A stretch of 64,000 nt of DNA from Lepas anatifera (GCA_034440635.1 JAOTON010000198.1:1-64000), one strand, 5' to 3'. Positions 1 through 11,597 are shown, counted from the stretch's first letter. Notes: generated from the sequence alone by a model not told the origin. A program made the numbers and translations.

Positions 1-373
1 AGCTCATTTCATGATTTTCCCCATGCATTTGCAATAAGGAGGTCATGCTCTGTACATGACATTGCGTCACCAATATAAAAAATCCTGGAACTTGAGGTAT
101 AACTCCTGGTGGGCTTAATATGTGGTATGAGTTTCAACTTGGTCAATTAACCCTCCTTTTAGTTATGCAGTCCTATGCATTGTTTGAAGTGAGGTCTCCT
201 CATTTGGCTTGGTGACCTGACCTGACATGACCTTGAGCTAAAATTGTCAGGAATGATATAAAAATGATGAAGGAACAGCTAGACCAAGTTTGAAGGAGCT
301 GCGCGCCGCCGTTTTTCGGTTATTTCCGGAAAAACCCGAGGGGGGTCTAAAAAGACCCCCACCCGGGCGAAGG
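1..373. repeat. Right end of an AGGTCA-rich TTAA-inserting repeat
   Basis: This stretch matches the right-hand parts of the repeats ending at 14900, about 26264, about 37876 and 53650. It has the same AGGTCA/TGACCT-rich text, the same GACCCCC block and the same end, GGGCGAAGG followed by TTAA at 374-377. The left end lies outside the window. No gene is visible in it. Confidence 0.6.
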
Positions 374-546
374 TTAACCCGCGCCCCACCGGGGGTCCGG
401 CGCCACTTTCGCACCCTACCGGGGGCCATCGATGGCCCCCTCTAACTCAAAAGTATGGGCGTTAGCGCAAATCTGCAAAATGCATTAGGAAGCTCGCGTG
501 AGTTCAGTAAGAAATTACTTCGTATGTCTTAGCACTCAGGTCAATG

Positions 547-552
547 GTTTTT

Positions 553-583
<31 letters not shown>

Positions 584-2061
584 GTCTTAAATCTCCACAG
601 GGGCGGGTATTACGATTTGCGTCAATACAGGTCATGCCAGATCAGAGCACAGAAAACAACAATGGTAAAAACATATAGGAGAACACGTCAAGTAAAATGA
701 GCACTCGAATTCACGCATGAGAGTGATGCTACAACATAGCGAGCTTAAGGCTAGCGGTTGACTCCGGCTGCTCTCAGCTGGTGCCGACATGTGCGGATGT
801 TCACTGATGATCTGACAGCTTCAGGGACAGCATTCCACTCCGATATGGCCCGATAGTTAAAAAACCTTCTTGCCCTCTCCGTGCGCACACGCGGTAGCTG
901 GAGCAGGCCTCGATCCACGGCTCGTGTGCGGTGGAGAGACACCTCACCGCGACATTTGAGGAGACACTTCAGGTTTTCAGGCGCATTGTGCTGATGTAAA
1001 AGTTTGTACACTGTGAAAACATCTCGCTCAAAAATAAGGGTGTCCAGCTTTTGCCACATCAGCTCATCAAAAAGCGGTGTTACGTGGTCACGACGCTTAG
1101 AGCACATCACAATGCGGGCAGCGTGGTTGAGCACTTTCTGCACTCGATGCTTCTGACAAGCAGTGCAGCCAGACCACAGAGTGATGCAGTACAGGATGTG
1201 TGGAAAAACGAGGGCTGCAACAACCATTTGTTTCACAGATCTAGGGAGGCGATACGAAAATTTCGTGAGTCCAGACAGAGTGCTATAACAACGTCGTATC
1301 ACCTGCGAAACATGGTCCTCCCATCTGAGTCCGGAATCTACAACCACCCCTAGAATTCTGATCTTTGGCGAAGGACTTATACGAGATGCCTCAAAATTTA
1401 GTGAAAATTGATCTTTTAAAACTTGTTTTTGAGATGAGAAAATTATCAGTTCAGTTTTTGTGGGGTTTATCTTAAGTCGGTTCTGACTATACCACTGTTT
1501 CACCACTCCAAGCATGCTCTCGAGATCCGCCATGTGCCCCTCTGCGTTTTCTTGGACGAAGCTGTTCAAAAACTGAGTGTCGTCCGCGTACATGACTAGT
1601 TTTTCACATGGAACGTGTGATGGTAAGTCGTTAGTAAAGATTAAAAACAAAACTGGCCGTACAATACTCCCCTGGATCACCCCATGCGAAACTGGCCTCT
1701 TTAAAATGCCCCCTTTGACCACTTGTACGCGCCCCGACAGCCAGGCATCAAACCAATCACCCTGTATGCCGTACCAACCCAATTTCTCAAGAAGCCGGCC
1801 ATGCTCGACGCTGTCGAAGGCCTTAGAGGTGTCTGTTGCCACTAGGGAGACGAATTTACCCGAATCACGATTTTCTGAAATGTAATTTACTGCGACGAGC
1901 AGAGCCGACTCCGTAGAATGAGCCGGGCGGAAGCCATGCTGTTCAGGGCACAGTATGCGATGATCCTCCAGGTAGGTCATCAATTGATCGCATACAACTC
2001 GTTCAGCAAGTTTGGAGACGGTAGGTAAAATTGAAATCGGTCTAAAATTATTTACATCAGG
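547..2061 (-). mobile_element. 5'-truncated CR1/L2-like non-LTR retrotransposon
   Basis: On the minus strand the fragment runs from the middle of a reverse transcriptase to an (AAAT)n tail, seen as TTTATTTATT at 547-579. The 3' tail and 5' truncation are typical of target-primed reverse transcription. It sits inside the TTAA element at 378-2911. It belongs to the same group as the copy at 28815-30362, with which it shares DTSKAFDSVEH, LGWYGI and KFSYRLP motifs. No clear target-site duplication was found. Confidence 0.8.
751..2061 (-). pseudogene. Reverse transcriptase fragment (non-LTR, CR1/L2-like)
   Basis: An open frame of about 436 codons begins with NFRPISILPTVSKLAERVV, includes HGFRPAHSTESALL and DTSKAFDSVEH, and carries the catalytic MYADD box and the KTELIIF segment, followed by a thumb and C-terminal region. 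The endonuclease and early fingers are missing, so this is a truncated copy, although the remaining frame is open. In the block 'GVIQGSIVRPVLF' the usual LG before P is replaced by VR. RNase H is absent, as expected for CR1/L2-like elements. It is not a host gene. Confidence 0.8.
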
Positions 2062-2929
2062 TTTGACCTCCAGAGGTCAAATTAGGTCAAGATCGGCTAT
2101 TTTCACTCAAATATGGAATGCTTAAGCAAACTGGGCATAACTCTTGTGCCATTAGAGCTATTGAGATGTGGTAAAGTACATTGGATAGGAAAATGTCAGA
2201 CCTTTTCCCGTTATGTTGAACGTAATGACCTCCCGCCAGTGATTTAACCTCCAGAGGTCACCTCGTGACCTAGGATGACCTGAGATCACGAAAGGTCAGA
2301 GAGAGACCTTGCCGTATATCACATGAAAGCCAGTGACGAGACATATACGATGGTGTTTGATTCAGCGCTCTAGTTGATATAGATCAAAATTTAGTGTCAA
2401 AATATTGTTTTTGACCCCTGGTGACCTTGGATGACCTTGGAGAGGTAAAAGGTAAAATATGGCCCCTGGAATCCGTGAAAGAGAGTCCAAGAACGCTTTC
2501 CTGACAAAGCCGAGCATTTTCGATCGTTTTTGTGACTTTTAGATCATAAGACAGCTTTTCCCCATGTTTGTCAATGGGAGAGGTCACCTCGTGACATGAC
2601 CTCAGGTCACGAAATCGAAAAATCCCGGATATACACCTTGTAGACCCTGAAGAGTTCATAAAGTGTAGGAAGTTTCCAAATCGATCGAGTTCGAAATGTA
2701 GCTCTTACAGAGCTCTAAATTTGAAGTGAGGCGACCTTGGTCGACCTCACCTGGTGACCTGACCTTGGATGACCCGGGGTAAAAAATTTCAGGGATGGTG
2801 GGAAAATGATGCAGTAAGAGGTAGAGCCCTCAACCGCGGTGCTGCGTCTCGTCGATTTTCTGGTAGCTCGGAAAAACCTTAGGGGCATCGATGGCCCCGG
2901 TAGGGCGAGGGTTAGGTTCAAAAGTTCCG

Positions 2930-3426
2930 AAATTAGAGGAAAAACTCTTTTAGTTCCATTTTATCTAAATATAATCAATGGAGCGAAATTTCAGAAGTGT
3001 CTGTAAGGTCCATTTCAGGTACCAAAAAGCCATGCTGGGTCACAAAACAAAAGTTCAAACCAATAAAAAGACAAAATTTAAACAAATACAATTCACCTAT
3101 TTCAAAATAAGGTAAAGTTCAAGACCAGTTCAGTGGTTTACAAGAATTTTGCATCAAAGAATGCATTTTAAGCTATAAAACATCAAAGAAGAATTTAAAA
3201 GGCGATCTCCCGAAAATTAAAGCGTATAATAGCAATATTGCAAGCCAAGAGTATCCATCGTTACCAACAGTCCTTAAAAGGTATGTGTTTGCACTAGCAA
3301 AGAGGTGTTTTGAAAACCATGCTCTGTATTTTATGAATAAATATTCAAATTAACACTCGCACAAAAGCTTCAATGGGACACATATGAAGTTACGTGATGA
3401 CGCAGCACACAGATGCTGGAGGGCGA
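2930..3426. other. 3' flank of cuticle gene 1, shared with Y-type genes
   Basis: This AT-rich stretch downstream of gene 1 aligns by eye with 14908-15440, 26265-26797, 37877-38413 and 53652-54164. It includes the shared TTTTATGAATAAATATTC segment, which probably lies in the 3' untranslated region. No separate gene is visible. Confidence 0.55.
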
Positions 3427-4439
3427 CTAATACACAGCCTTGTGGACGGGAGCTGAGTGGTACACAGGTTTCGGGGGCATGGTACACGGGGGTAGCGTGG
3501 TACACAGGCTTCGGGGCATGGTAGGCCGAAGCAGCGTGGTGCGAGGCCTTGTGGACGGAAGCGGGGTGGTAGGCGGGCGCCTGGGCGTAGCCGTCGTAGG
3601 TGACCTCTGCGTTGTAGCCGCCGTGGTGGTCAGCGTGGTACTTGACTGTCTGTGTGCGGCCGTCGGGCAGCACGACGCTGTACTGTCCCTCGACGTTGTT
3701 GCCATCGCCGTGCTCCTGCTGGGAGAACTGGGCGCCGTAGTGTGGGTCGTTGACGGCGTAGTCGAAGGCGTAGGGCCGTGCGTGGTGGTCGTCGTGTCCG
3801 TAGCCGTGCTGGGGCGCTGCGGTGGCCGTGGCGGCGAGGGCGGCAATCAGCAGGAACTGCACGATGGATAAAAATTGAAATGGTTATTAATGGTTGAATT
3901 AATGTTCAACAGTAATCAGGGGCGGACGCAGACCCGAGTTTTTGCGGGGGGGCAAACTCATGTCTGCCTCTCCTGGAGGGGGGGGTTATGGAAGCGAATA
4001 TTTCTTTGCTCTACAGACCTAGCGTTAACACCTTTTAAAAAAAAATTCTCCGGCGTTTGGGGGGCAAAAGATAGTTTGGCCCCCTCCAGCGCTTTAGGGG
4101 GGCATGGCCGGAATGGCCCCTTCCCCTGCGTCTGCCAATGAAAGAAATCATGCAGGAGTTTACATTATGCATAGCGCTTTCTATTTCGATTACGACAATT
4201 ATATGTGTTTAAGGGGATGAGGTGGCTTAGTGGATAGCACCATTGTCTTCCAAGCCACCGGTCCCGGGTTCAAGTCCCGGCGGAGCCTCTGAATAAGTCG
4301 ATCTGATCCCCAAAATCCCTTCCAACAGGGTGAGAGTTGGCGACGCCGTATGACCCTGGCAGTTGGTGCGTCGTTAAACCACAACAATTATATGTGTTTA
4401 AGATTGATGGTTAAAAGAGATGTTAGGCCATACCTTCAT
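3350..4439 (-). CDS. Cuticle gene 1: RR-2 cuticle protein, C-terminus frameshifted
   Basis: Exon 1 codes MK (4434-4439), followed by a GTATGG donor. Exon 2 starts at 3856 after TGCAG with FLLIAALA, giving a signal peptide of about 16 residues. The mature part holds the RR-2 chitin-binding consensus at about residues 31-91 (YAFDYAVNDPHYGAQF, then VEGQYSVVLPDG and GYNAEV). Such proteins are secreted and bind chitin fibres of the exoskeleton. The histidine-rich tail repeats YHAPKPVYHAAPV. A run of five G at 3473-3477, four in paralogs, shifts the frame, so the paralogous stop at 3427 is missed and translation runs to 3350 (about 170 residues). The 577-bp intron holds a MITE and a SINE. The downstream flank is Y-type, but the DNA upstream of exon 1 resembles X-type genes. 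Confidence 0.8.
3917..4140 (-). mobile_element. hAT-like MITE in the intron of cuticle gene 1
   Basis: The element begins CAGGGGCGGACGCAGAC and ends with the complement CTGCGTCTGCCAATG. It is flanked by similar 8-bp sequences, acagtaat (3909-3916) and aaagaaat (4141-4148), where gene 3 has a single continuous site. It belongs to the same family as the copies at 18280, 28516, 39774, 55614 and 58626, in the opposite orientation. It has no coding capacity. Confidence 0.7.
4214..4383 (+). mobile_element. tRNA-derived SINE in the intron of cuticle gene 1
   Basis: A tRNA-like head carries an RNA polymerase III A box, TGGCTTAGTGG (4223-4233), and B box, GGTTCAAGTCC (4267-4277), followed by an unrelated body ending GCGTCGTTAAACC. 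It is bounded by a perfect 19-bp target-site duplication starting ACAATTATATG (4195-4213 and 4384-4402). A second copy with an (ATT)n tail lies at 25371-25560. The body and duplication argue against a functional tRNA gene. Confidence 0.85.
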
Positions 4440-4464
4440 GTTAGGGGTGGAATGTTCAGCTGTG

Positions 4465-4500
4465 AACTGATGCTGTGCCCCGGCACCGGCCCAATTTATA
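4465..4500 (-). promoter_or_regulatory. Core promoter of cuticle gene 1
   Basis: On the minus strand a TATAAAT box (4494-4500) lies 32 bp before the A of a TCAGTT initiator (4465-4470). ATGAAG follows after a leader of about 28 nt. The same spacing is kept in all eleven genes of the subfamily. Confidence 0.75.
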
Positions 4501-4839
4501 CCACAGACAGCGGCAAAGGTTGTGGCTAGACCGCAGAAGGGCTGGGGCGGCGGTGATTTGGCAGGAACGCACGGGCCATTGTGACCCAGATTCTAGAGCC
4601 TGCATTGCCCGGAGATCTCGTGGTTTAATTCAGCAGCGTTCAGTGTTTGATTACCACGAGCCAATCTCTGATCTTGGCTCATGGAACGAGAATTTCCTTC
4701 CAGGAGCTTCGACAGAGAAGCTGTATTCTTTCTTTGAAGCACTTAATATATCTTGCTATCCCGGGTGTCAATTTAGTTAAATGCTGCATTACTAGTTTCT
4801 TTTATAATTGGGGCGTTCCAGGAGAAAAGGACCAAGAAT

Positions 4840-5963
4840 AGTCCATTTTGACACCGCCCTTTCTCTAATAAAAAGTCAAAAACTTTGTCTCCGGGATAGT
4901 TTTGGTCAATAAACACAGCTGTGAAAATCTTAGCCCCATCCAACCAATGGTGATTGAATTATAGCCTGAGACATTTTTGGGAGAATGCCTTTTAAATTTT
5001 TCTTTGATGTTTTATAGCCTAAAATACATTCCTTGATGAACAAATTCTGGTATACCACTGAACTGGTCTTGAACTAAATGTAGGCTGTTTAAAAAGGTAA
5101 ATTCTAGTTTTTTTCTTCAAATTTTTACTTTATTAGTGTGACCTTTCGTTTTGTGACCTAGCATGACGTTTTGACACTTGAAATGGGCCTTACAGACACT
5201 TCTGAAATTTCACTCCATAGATTATCTTTGCTTCAAATAGAAATAAAAGTGTTTTTCCTCCAATTTCAGAACTTTTGCACTTACGATAGGTACACAGACG
5301 GCCTACACCCCACTGCGGTAGTACAGCCAAATTGAGAAACTGCAAGGAAAGTGATTGCTTTTAGAATCAGGTAAATAGTTTTCCTGAACCAGAATGCAGT
5401 GCTGTTGCACTGTCTTCATGCAATTTTCATTGTGCAGCTCTCTGAGTTTATGAAAATTAACACCTGCCAACACGAGTGGGGCGAGTAACCGACCTTTTCA
5501 GCTTTCGACGGGTATAAAAAACACTATAGTGTAGCGCCGTCGTACTTCATCTACCTCTTACCCGGAATTTTTGCAACTTCTGCAAAACTTAGGTCAGCTA
5601 GCAACTGGTATGAACCATAGGAACCGTAAATATCATAACTCAGCCGGCAACTGACTGGTTAGAGGATGGCCTGCGCGAGGCGGCCCTCCCTTTGCTTGGA
5701 GGGACGTTAAACTATTGTTTCTTAATTAACCCTTCATTGTGGGAGTTCCGTTCGGTTGGTGGGGTCGGATCGGCATGATAATTCCCTTGATGACTTCAGT
5801 AAGAATCTGACTCCTAAAACCGAGCGGGGAACAAGTTTGAAAAAAATTATAAAAAAGAAAGAAAAATAATATCCGTATTAGGTATTAGGAAACTTATGCC
5901 TTGTTTCGTGTGTGACAAGGACCATGAAACGTACTAGTCATGGGCTAATTTATCCTTGCATCC
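4840..5963. other. Intergenic spacer with SINE-body remnant
   Basis: No gene is seen. 4840-5110 resembles DNA upstream of X-type genes (11890-12130, 51640-51830). From about 5110 it resembles 19380 onward, 31140 onward and 47840 onward. A SINE-body remnant is at 5640-5865. Confidence 0.5.
5640..5865 (+). repeat. SINE 3'-body remnant
   Basis: It matches the body of the tRNA-headed SINE at 60954-61322 from CGGCAACTGACTGGT through GACGTTAAAC to the A-rich end, but lacks the tRNA head. Copies recur at 19917-20130, 31690-31905 and 48384-48610. Confidence 0.65.
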
Positions 5964-5967
5964 TTAA

Positions 5968-6800
5968 CACTCGCATTGACGGGGATCTGAGCCACCTTCG
6001 TTTTGGCGGCGGGGGGTCAGTACCCGCCCCTCTCCTAAGGTCTCGAGAACCACGCTAGATAACGAAAAACGGTAAACGGTGTTGGGTATCCCATCCAGAT
6101 CTCTATCAAAAGTAATCAATAAATTTTTGGTCAGGTCACATTTAATGTCACTAGAGGTCAGGAGATGACGTCATTGGGATAACATTTAAAGGAAGATTTT
6201 CGGTCATTACATTTGAAGAAGTAAAGATAGAGCGAAACAATTTAGACCTTGTCAATCCTAACAGAACGCCAAATATAATGATTTATGATATGGTTTTGCG
6301 AGGTCAAGTCTGGTCAAATATGGGATTTGACCTGACCTGAGGTCAGGCCAAAGTCAAATTACGTCAAAAACTATATTAAATCTGCAAAGACGAGATAAAT
6401 ATAATTCAGTAAAAAATAAACTTTATCACCGTCTATTACTAAGTTATACAGTTGAAATCATTTTCCCATTTATTTCTAAAGGGGAGGTCATGGCTCATAC
6501 TTGACCTTAGATCATCGATATAAAAAATACTCGAACATATTTAAGAAAACTCGGTGGACCCATGATAAAATATGATTTTCATTCGGCCTGATCTGACATA
6601 TGTTTTCTTAAACTTTTTGGTGGTCAGGTCACTTGACCTCTACTGGTGTCTTGATCTGATATGACCTTACCTTAAAATTTTGACCAGAGGGGTAAAAAAG
6701 GATTGCCAAGTCCGGCGGCGCTACTCGCCGCTCTTTTACGCTATCTCTAAAAAACTTGAGGAGGGCGGGCGGGTACCCGCCCTCCGCGTCAATGTGCATG
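5968..6800. mobile_element. AGGTCA-rich TTAA-flanked non-autonomous transposon, unit 1
   Basis: It is flanked by TTAA at 5964-5967 and 6801-6804. The ends CACTCGCATTGACGGGG and CGCGTCAATGTGCATG are imperfect inverted repeats. Internally it has GGGTACCCGCCC blocks near both ends and many AGGTCA/TGACCT motifs. There is no transposase frame. The copy at 17028-17867 is a related element with a proven empty site. Confidence 0.7.
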
Positions 6801-7584
6801 TTAAAGGGAATGTGGCACCTTTTATGACGTGATTTTAACTGAGCTAACCAGGTTGTAAAGCATGCCTGAAAATCCATTACTCACATATCATTTGTCTTTG
6901 AGCTAGAAATTTTTGCAGAGAAAAGTTAAAAGCCTACCTGAAATGTTCCCAAGGATCCGGCTACAGCTGTCAGCTGTTGGCGTGACGTCATGCTAATGTC
7001 ACGGTGAGTAGTCATCCTATTGAAGCCTCCTGAATATGACAGTAGTTGCCAGATCATGACGTTATGCACAGGGAGAGGTTTATTGTTTGCGATAGAAGAA
7101 CATTTTAAATATGAAAACACTGGGCTCTTTTTGTACATTTTCAGGAAAAGTCATGGCGATTACTATTTTCGGCTAAAAATAGCTCTAATTGCCATATATT
7201 TCGAGAATCGACCAAGGTGCTTTATTCCCTGTAACGAAAAATTGCCAAAAATGTAGCAAATTTGTCAATAATTGAAAAAGTATCCCTAGGCAGTTTGCAA
7301 AGTCCTTGGCCTTAACGGTAAGGAACCTCGCAAAGTTCAGATAAAAGTTCGGGGCTTTCGCGACTTTGATGCTTTGTCAGTTTGATATAACAAGCCGGCG
7401 TTTTAATGTGGCCTGGTTGGTTATCATCCTTGTAATGTATTCATCACAGTATCTGGACATTTTCCGAAAGAATCAGATGTAAAACAGATTTCTTACGGTA
7501 TATGAAAATCCTCGAGGTTCTTACGTTGTAGGAGAAGTTTCTATGTGTTATAGCTGTTATATATGTCTAACTGACGGTAATATA

Positions 7585-7590
7585 TTTATT
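7585..7590 (-). terminator. Candidate polyadenylation signal of cuticle gene 2
   Basis: TTTATT on the plus strand reads AATAAA on the minus strand, about 235 bp past the paralogous stop. It is conserved near the other X-type genes. Confidence 0.35.
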
Positions 7591-7721
7591 GGGACATTTA
7601 ATGCTCATTATTAGCCTCTAAAAGCCTAATTGAAAGCCAACAGTACCCGTGGTTACCAAACTGTCCTTGGAAGGTATTTGTTGTCAATGGCAAAGACGTG
7701 CTTTGAAAAATGTTCTGTATT

Positions 7722-8413
7722 TTATGAATAAATATTCGAATGAAAAATCGTATAAAAGCACCGATGGGACACGTATGCAGCTACGTGATTACGGAAGCAG
7801 ACATTCAGATCATGGAGGGCGACTAATACACAGCCTTGTGGACGGGAGCTGGGTGGTGCACAGGCTTCGGGGCATGGTACACGGGGGGCAGTGTGGTGCA
7901 CTGGCTTGGGGGCATGGTAGGCCGAAGCAGCGTGGTGCGAGGCCTTGTGGACGGGAGCGGGGTGGTAGGCGGGCGCCTGGGCGTAGCCGTCGTAGGTGAC
8001 CTCTGCGTTGTAGCCGCCGTGGTGGTCAGCGTGGTACTTGACGTTCTGTGTGCGGCCGTCGGGCAGCACAACGCTGTACTGTCCCTCGACGTTGTTGCCA
8101 TCGCCGTGCTCCTGCTGGGAGAACTGGGCGCCGTAGTGCGGGTCGTTGACGGCGTAGTCGAAGGCGTAGGGCCGCGCGTGGTGGTCGTCGTGTCCGTAGC
8201 CGTGCTGGGGCGCTGCAGTGGCCGTGGCGGCGAGGGCGGCAATCAGCAGGAACTGTAAGATGGAGAACAAATTGGATTGGTTATTAATTATGGAATTGAT
8301 GTTTAACAGAAATCATGCAATTGTTTACAATATACTTGGTGTTTTCTATTTAGATTAGGACATTTCTTTGTTTAAGTTCAGTGGTTAAAAGAGATGTTAG
8401 GCCATACCTTCAT
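7722..8413 (-). CDS. Cuticle gene 2 (X type): RR-2 cuticle protein, C-terminus frameshifted
   Basis: Exon 1 is ATGAAG at 8408-8413. A 155-bp intron follows, and exon 2 begins at 8252 after TTACAG. The product is MK plus FLLIAALAATATAAPQHGYG, a signal peptide then an intact RR-2 domain with the Y-F-Y aromatic core and the V-GQYSVVLPDG / GYNAEV signature. A six-G run at 7883-7888 (five in intact paralogs) shifts the frame after the second tail repeat, so the reading misses the KAVY stop at 7823 and continues to 7722 (about 178 residues). The domain is unaffected, so this may still be a working gene, or the extra G may be a sequencing error. Confidence 0.8.
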
Positions 8414-8438
8414 GTTAGGGGTGGAATGTTCAGCTGTG

Positions 8439-8474
8439 AACTGATGCTGTACCGCGGCACCGGCCCAAGTTATA
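8439..8474 (-). promoter_or_regulatory. Core promoter of cuticle gene 2
   Basis: The TATA box is TATAAC (8469-8474), one base off the family TATAAA, and the TCAGTT initiator (8439-8444) keeps the 32-bp spacing. The changed base could weaken it. Confidence 0.65.
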
Positions 8475-8639
8475 CCACAGATAGCGGCAAAGGCTGTGGC
8501 TAGACCGCGGAAGGGGCTGGGGCGGCGGTGATTTAGCAGGTCCGCACGGGCCACTGTGACCCGGAGTCTAGAGCCTGCATTGCCCGGAGATCTCGTGGTT
8601 TAAATCAGCAGCGTTCAGTGTTTACTTGGATTACGACGA

Positions 8640-10847
8640 GTCAATATCTGCTCTTGGCTAATGGAACGAGAATTTCCTTCCAGGAGCGGTGACAAGTCCC
8701 TTGATGACTTCAGTAAGACTCCGACTCCTAAAACTGAACTGGGAACAACTTTGACAAAATCTATTAAGAAAAGAAGAATTAAAATAGCCATTTAAAGTGA
8801 TAGGAAAGGGATCCCTTGTTTCGTAGGTGACAAGGGCAAAGCAACTTGGTGACAAGTTGGCAAAGTCACTAGTTGACAAGTGCAAAGCAGGAGGGGGCGA
8901 AATTTGCCCCTCTCCTGGTTTTCCCCAGATAGCTAAAAAACGAAGCGATACAGAACAACGCAACTTACAGTACCTTATTCCTGATCAATTTTACACATCT
9001 GACCAATTTTTATAGTTTAAGTCATGTCAGGTCAAGGAGCTATTCAAGGTCAAGTGACCCGACCTCAAAACCTAAAATCACGAGTTTGAAGCGGCGCCCA
9101 GGGAACACCAGCGAACTGATCAGTTGGAAACTTTTACAATATGATAAGGTCATTAGGGTTTACAAATCTGCGATCTCAAAATTTTGATATTAATGACCAA
9201 GGTGGGGTCAATTTTTTGGTCACCCCAATATAAGTATATGGTGAAAAATAGAATGGGCTTGTTTTCAGTAAATACGGGATAGATAAAATCGAAAATCCTC
9301 AAACCGGCTATTATTACCACGATATTGACCATACAGTTGAGTTTTTGAGCATCTGACCTCTCAAAGTTATGTCAGGTAACGGGAGCATAGAGTGATTGTT
9401 TTGCCAATAATTTTTCACTGAATTGAGATAAATCTCCCATTTTTCTTGCATTGTGCTTATATTGTCACGGGGAGTCGACTGATATGCAGCATGGCCATAC
9501 CAGGTCACTCTGTGACCCTGACCTATCTCGAGGTCAGGTCATTTGCACTATTTTACTTTGCAAGGTCATATTATACATCATACGATTTCCCGCGATGAGA
9601 GGAATCCAATGATGCATAAATATTTGCTCTAGCTCCGCTGAGGACAGATCTATAGAGAGAAACGTACACTTCTCTGTTGTAAGCCTATGGAACCTTCTTT
9701 GACTTATGCTGACCTCAATATTGGCCTGACATAAAAATACTTCGTATAAAATATCTTTGTCTTGTCAAGAGCTCTCGAACGCCGCCCGTAGTTTTCCTTT
9801 AGCTTTCGTGGAGAATGAGATACGGAGGAGGGGGGCGAAAAACGCCCCCCCAGCGGGGTCCGTCATGCCAGGGATCCCAGCGGGGCGCGGATTAACTGAG
9901 ATAGCCAAGGTTTAAAGCATGCTGGGAAACCTGCCACTCAACATATCATTTGTCTTGGAACTTAAAATTTCCGTAGAGAAAAGCTAAAAGCGTACCTAAA
10001 ATGTACCCAAAATATACCCAAGGAGCCGGCCACAGTTGGCTGCTGATGGCGTTTCATGCTGACGTCACCATGAGCCGTCAGCCTATTGGAGCCTATTGAA
10101 TATGGTAGTAGTAGTCTTGGTTTATTGCTAACGTGCAGAGGTTTATTGCTTACCATAGAAGGGCATTTTGAAGATCAAAATATTTAGTTTCTTGTTCTTT
10201 TTTAGAAAAAAATAATGGATATTTGCAAGTTTTTCGGCAAATAATACCACTAATTACACTACATTCCGGCATTGGACCAAAGTTCCGCCTTTCCTTTAAA
10301 CGAAAATTGTCAAAGATGTAGCGAATTTATCAGTTATTGAAATAAGTATCCCTAGAAAGGTCGCAAAATCTTTGAACTCAAGAGTCGGGAAACCCGCGAA
10401 ATTCCGCATAAAGCCTCTGGGATTTTGTGACCTTGATGCTTTGTCAGCTAAAATATGAGAAGGCAGCATTGTATGGCCTGGTTGACTACCATCCTGATAA
10501 TGCATTCATTACAGTATCTGAGCATTCTCCGAACGAATCAGTTTTGAACGTTCTTTCTTACGTTCTAAGAAAAGCTCTCGTGTTGATTACGTTTTAAGAA
10601 AAGTTCGTATGTGTTTTAGCTGTTGTGTCTGCCTGACAGGCAGTAATATTTTTATTGGGATTTTAAACGCTCATTTATAGCGTATAAGAGCCTTATTGAA
10701 AGCCAAGAGTATCCGTCATTACCAACAGTCCTTAGAAGGTATGCGTTGTCACTTGCCAAGACGTGCTTTGAAAACCATGCTCTGTATTTTATGAATAAAT
10801 ATTCAAATTAACACCCGCATAAAAGCTTCAATTGGACACGTATGCAT
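8640..10847. other. Spacer between genes 2 and 3, degenerate copy of the X-type 3' flank
   Basis: 8690-8780 matches the SINE tail (CCCTTGATGACTTCAG onward). About 8880-9895 is AGGTCA-rich with GGGGCGAAA blocks near both ends, probably a diverged TTAA-type element. About 9980-10850 aligns with 6930-7840. No gene is seen. Confidence 0.5.
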
Positions 10848-11536
10848 TTACGTAATAACGAAGCACACAGATGATGGAAGCAGACATTCAGATGATGGGG
10901 GGGCGACTAATACACAGCCTTGTGGACGGGAGCTGGGTGGTACACAGGCTTCAGGGCATGGTACACGGGGGGCAGTGTGGTGCACTGGCTTCGGAGCATG
11001 GTACACGGGGGCAGCGTGGTACACAGGCTTCGGGGCATGGTAGGCCGAAGCAGCGTGGTGCGAGGCCTTGTGGACGGGAGCGGGGTTGTAGGCGGGCGCC
11101 TGGGCGTAGCCGTCGTAGGTGACCTCTGCGTTGTAGCCGCCGTGGTGGTCAGCGTGGTACTTGACGTTCTGTGTGCGGCCGTCGGGCAGCACAACGCTGT
11201 ACTGTCCCTCGACGTTGTTGCCATCGCCGTGCTCCTGCTGGGAGAACTGGGCGCCGTAGTGTGGGTCGTTGACGGCGTAGTCGAAGGCATAGGGCCGTGC
11301 GTGGTGGTCGTGGTGTCCGTAGCCGTGCTGGGGCGCTGCAGCGGCCGTGGCGGCGAGGGCGGCAATCAGCAGGAACTGAAAGATGGAGAACAAATTGAAA
11401 TGGTTATTAATGGTTGAATTAATGCTCAACAGAAATGATGCAGTAGCTTACAGTATACATTGCGCTTTCTCTTTCGATTACGACAATTATGTGTTTAAGA
11501 TCGATGGTTAAAAGAGATGTTAGGCCATACCTTCAT
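10848..11536 (-). CDS. Cuticle gene 3: RR-2 cuticle protein, C-terminus frameshifted
   Basis: Exon 1 is 11531-11536 (MK), the intron is 155 bp, and exon 2 begins at 11375 with FLLIAALAATAAAAPQ. The RR-2 domain is complete, with GHHDHHARPYAFDY at its start. The tail has three YHA-KPV repeats, one more than gene 2, which makes exon 2 39 bp longer. A six-G run at 10967-10972 shifts the frame, so translation goes past the paralogous stop at 10907 to 10848 (about 177 residues). The gene exists only in unit 1, and its flanks are the most diverged of the X-like copies. Confidence 0.8.
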
Positions 11537-11561
11537 GTTAGGGGTGGAATGGTCAGCTGTG

Positions 11562-11597
11562 GATTGATGTTGTGCCCCGGCACCGGCCCAATTTATA
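11562..11597 (-). promoter_or_regulatory. Core promoter of cuticle gene 3
   Basis: The TATAAAT box (11591-11597) keeps the 32-bp spacing, but the initiator reads TCAATC (11562-11567) instead of TCAGTT. Confidence 0.65.

Larger units (their letters stand above)
378..2911. mobile_element. TTAA-flanked non-autonomous DNA transposon, interrupted by a retrotransposon
   Basis: Paralogous DNA near 14890-14915 reads straight through TTAA into GTTCAAAAG. Here that junction is split: TTAA (374-377), then CCCGCGCCCCACCGG, and at the other end CCGGTAGGGCGAGGG followed by TTAG (2912-2915). The ends are imperfect inverted repeats that begin CCC and end GGG. TTAA target choice and CCC/GGG ends resemble piggyBac-type elements, but there is no transposase. 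The interior outside the retrotransposon (547-2061) is rich in TGACCT/AGGTCA. Confidence 0.6.

Noticed and set aside
3440..3871. Long plus-strand frames opposite each cuticle gene (Val/Gly-rich, 83-257 codons)
   Set aside because: They mirror GC-rich cuticle exons that lack stops on the other strand; they recur wherever the exon does and have no promoter or family features.
4214..4290. tRNA gene (also at 25371 and 60954)
   Set aside because: A and B boxes are present, but a SINE body, A/T-rich tail and target-site duplications follow; a proper cloverleaf was not supported.
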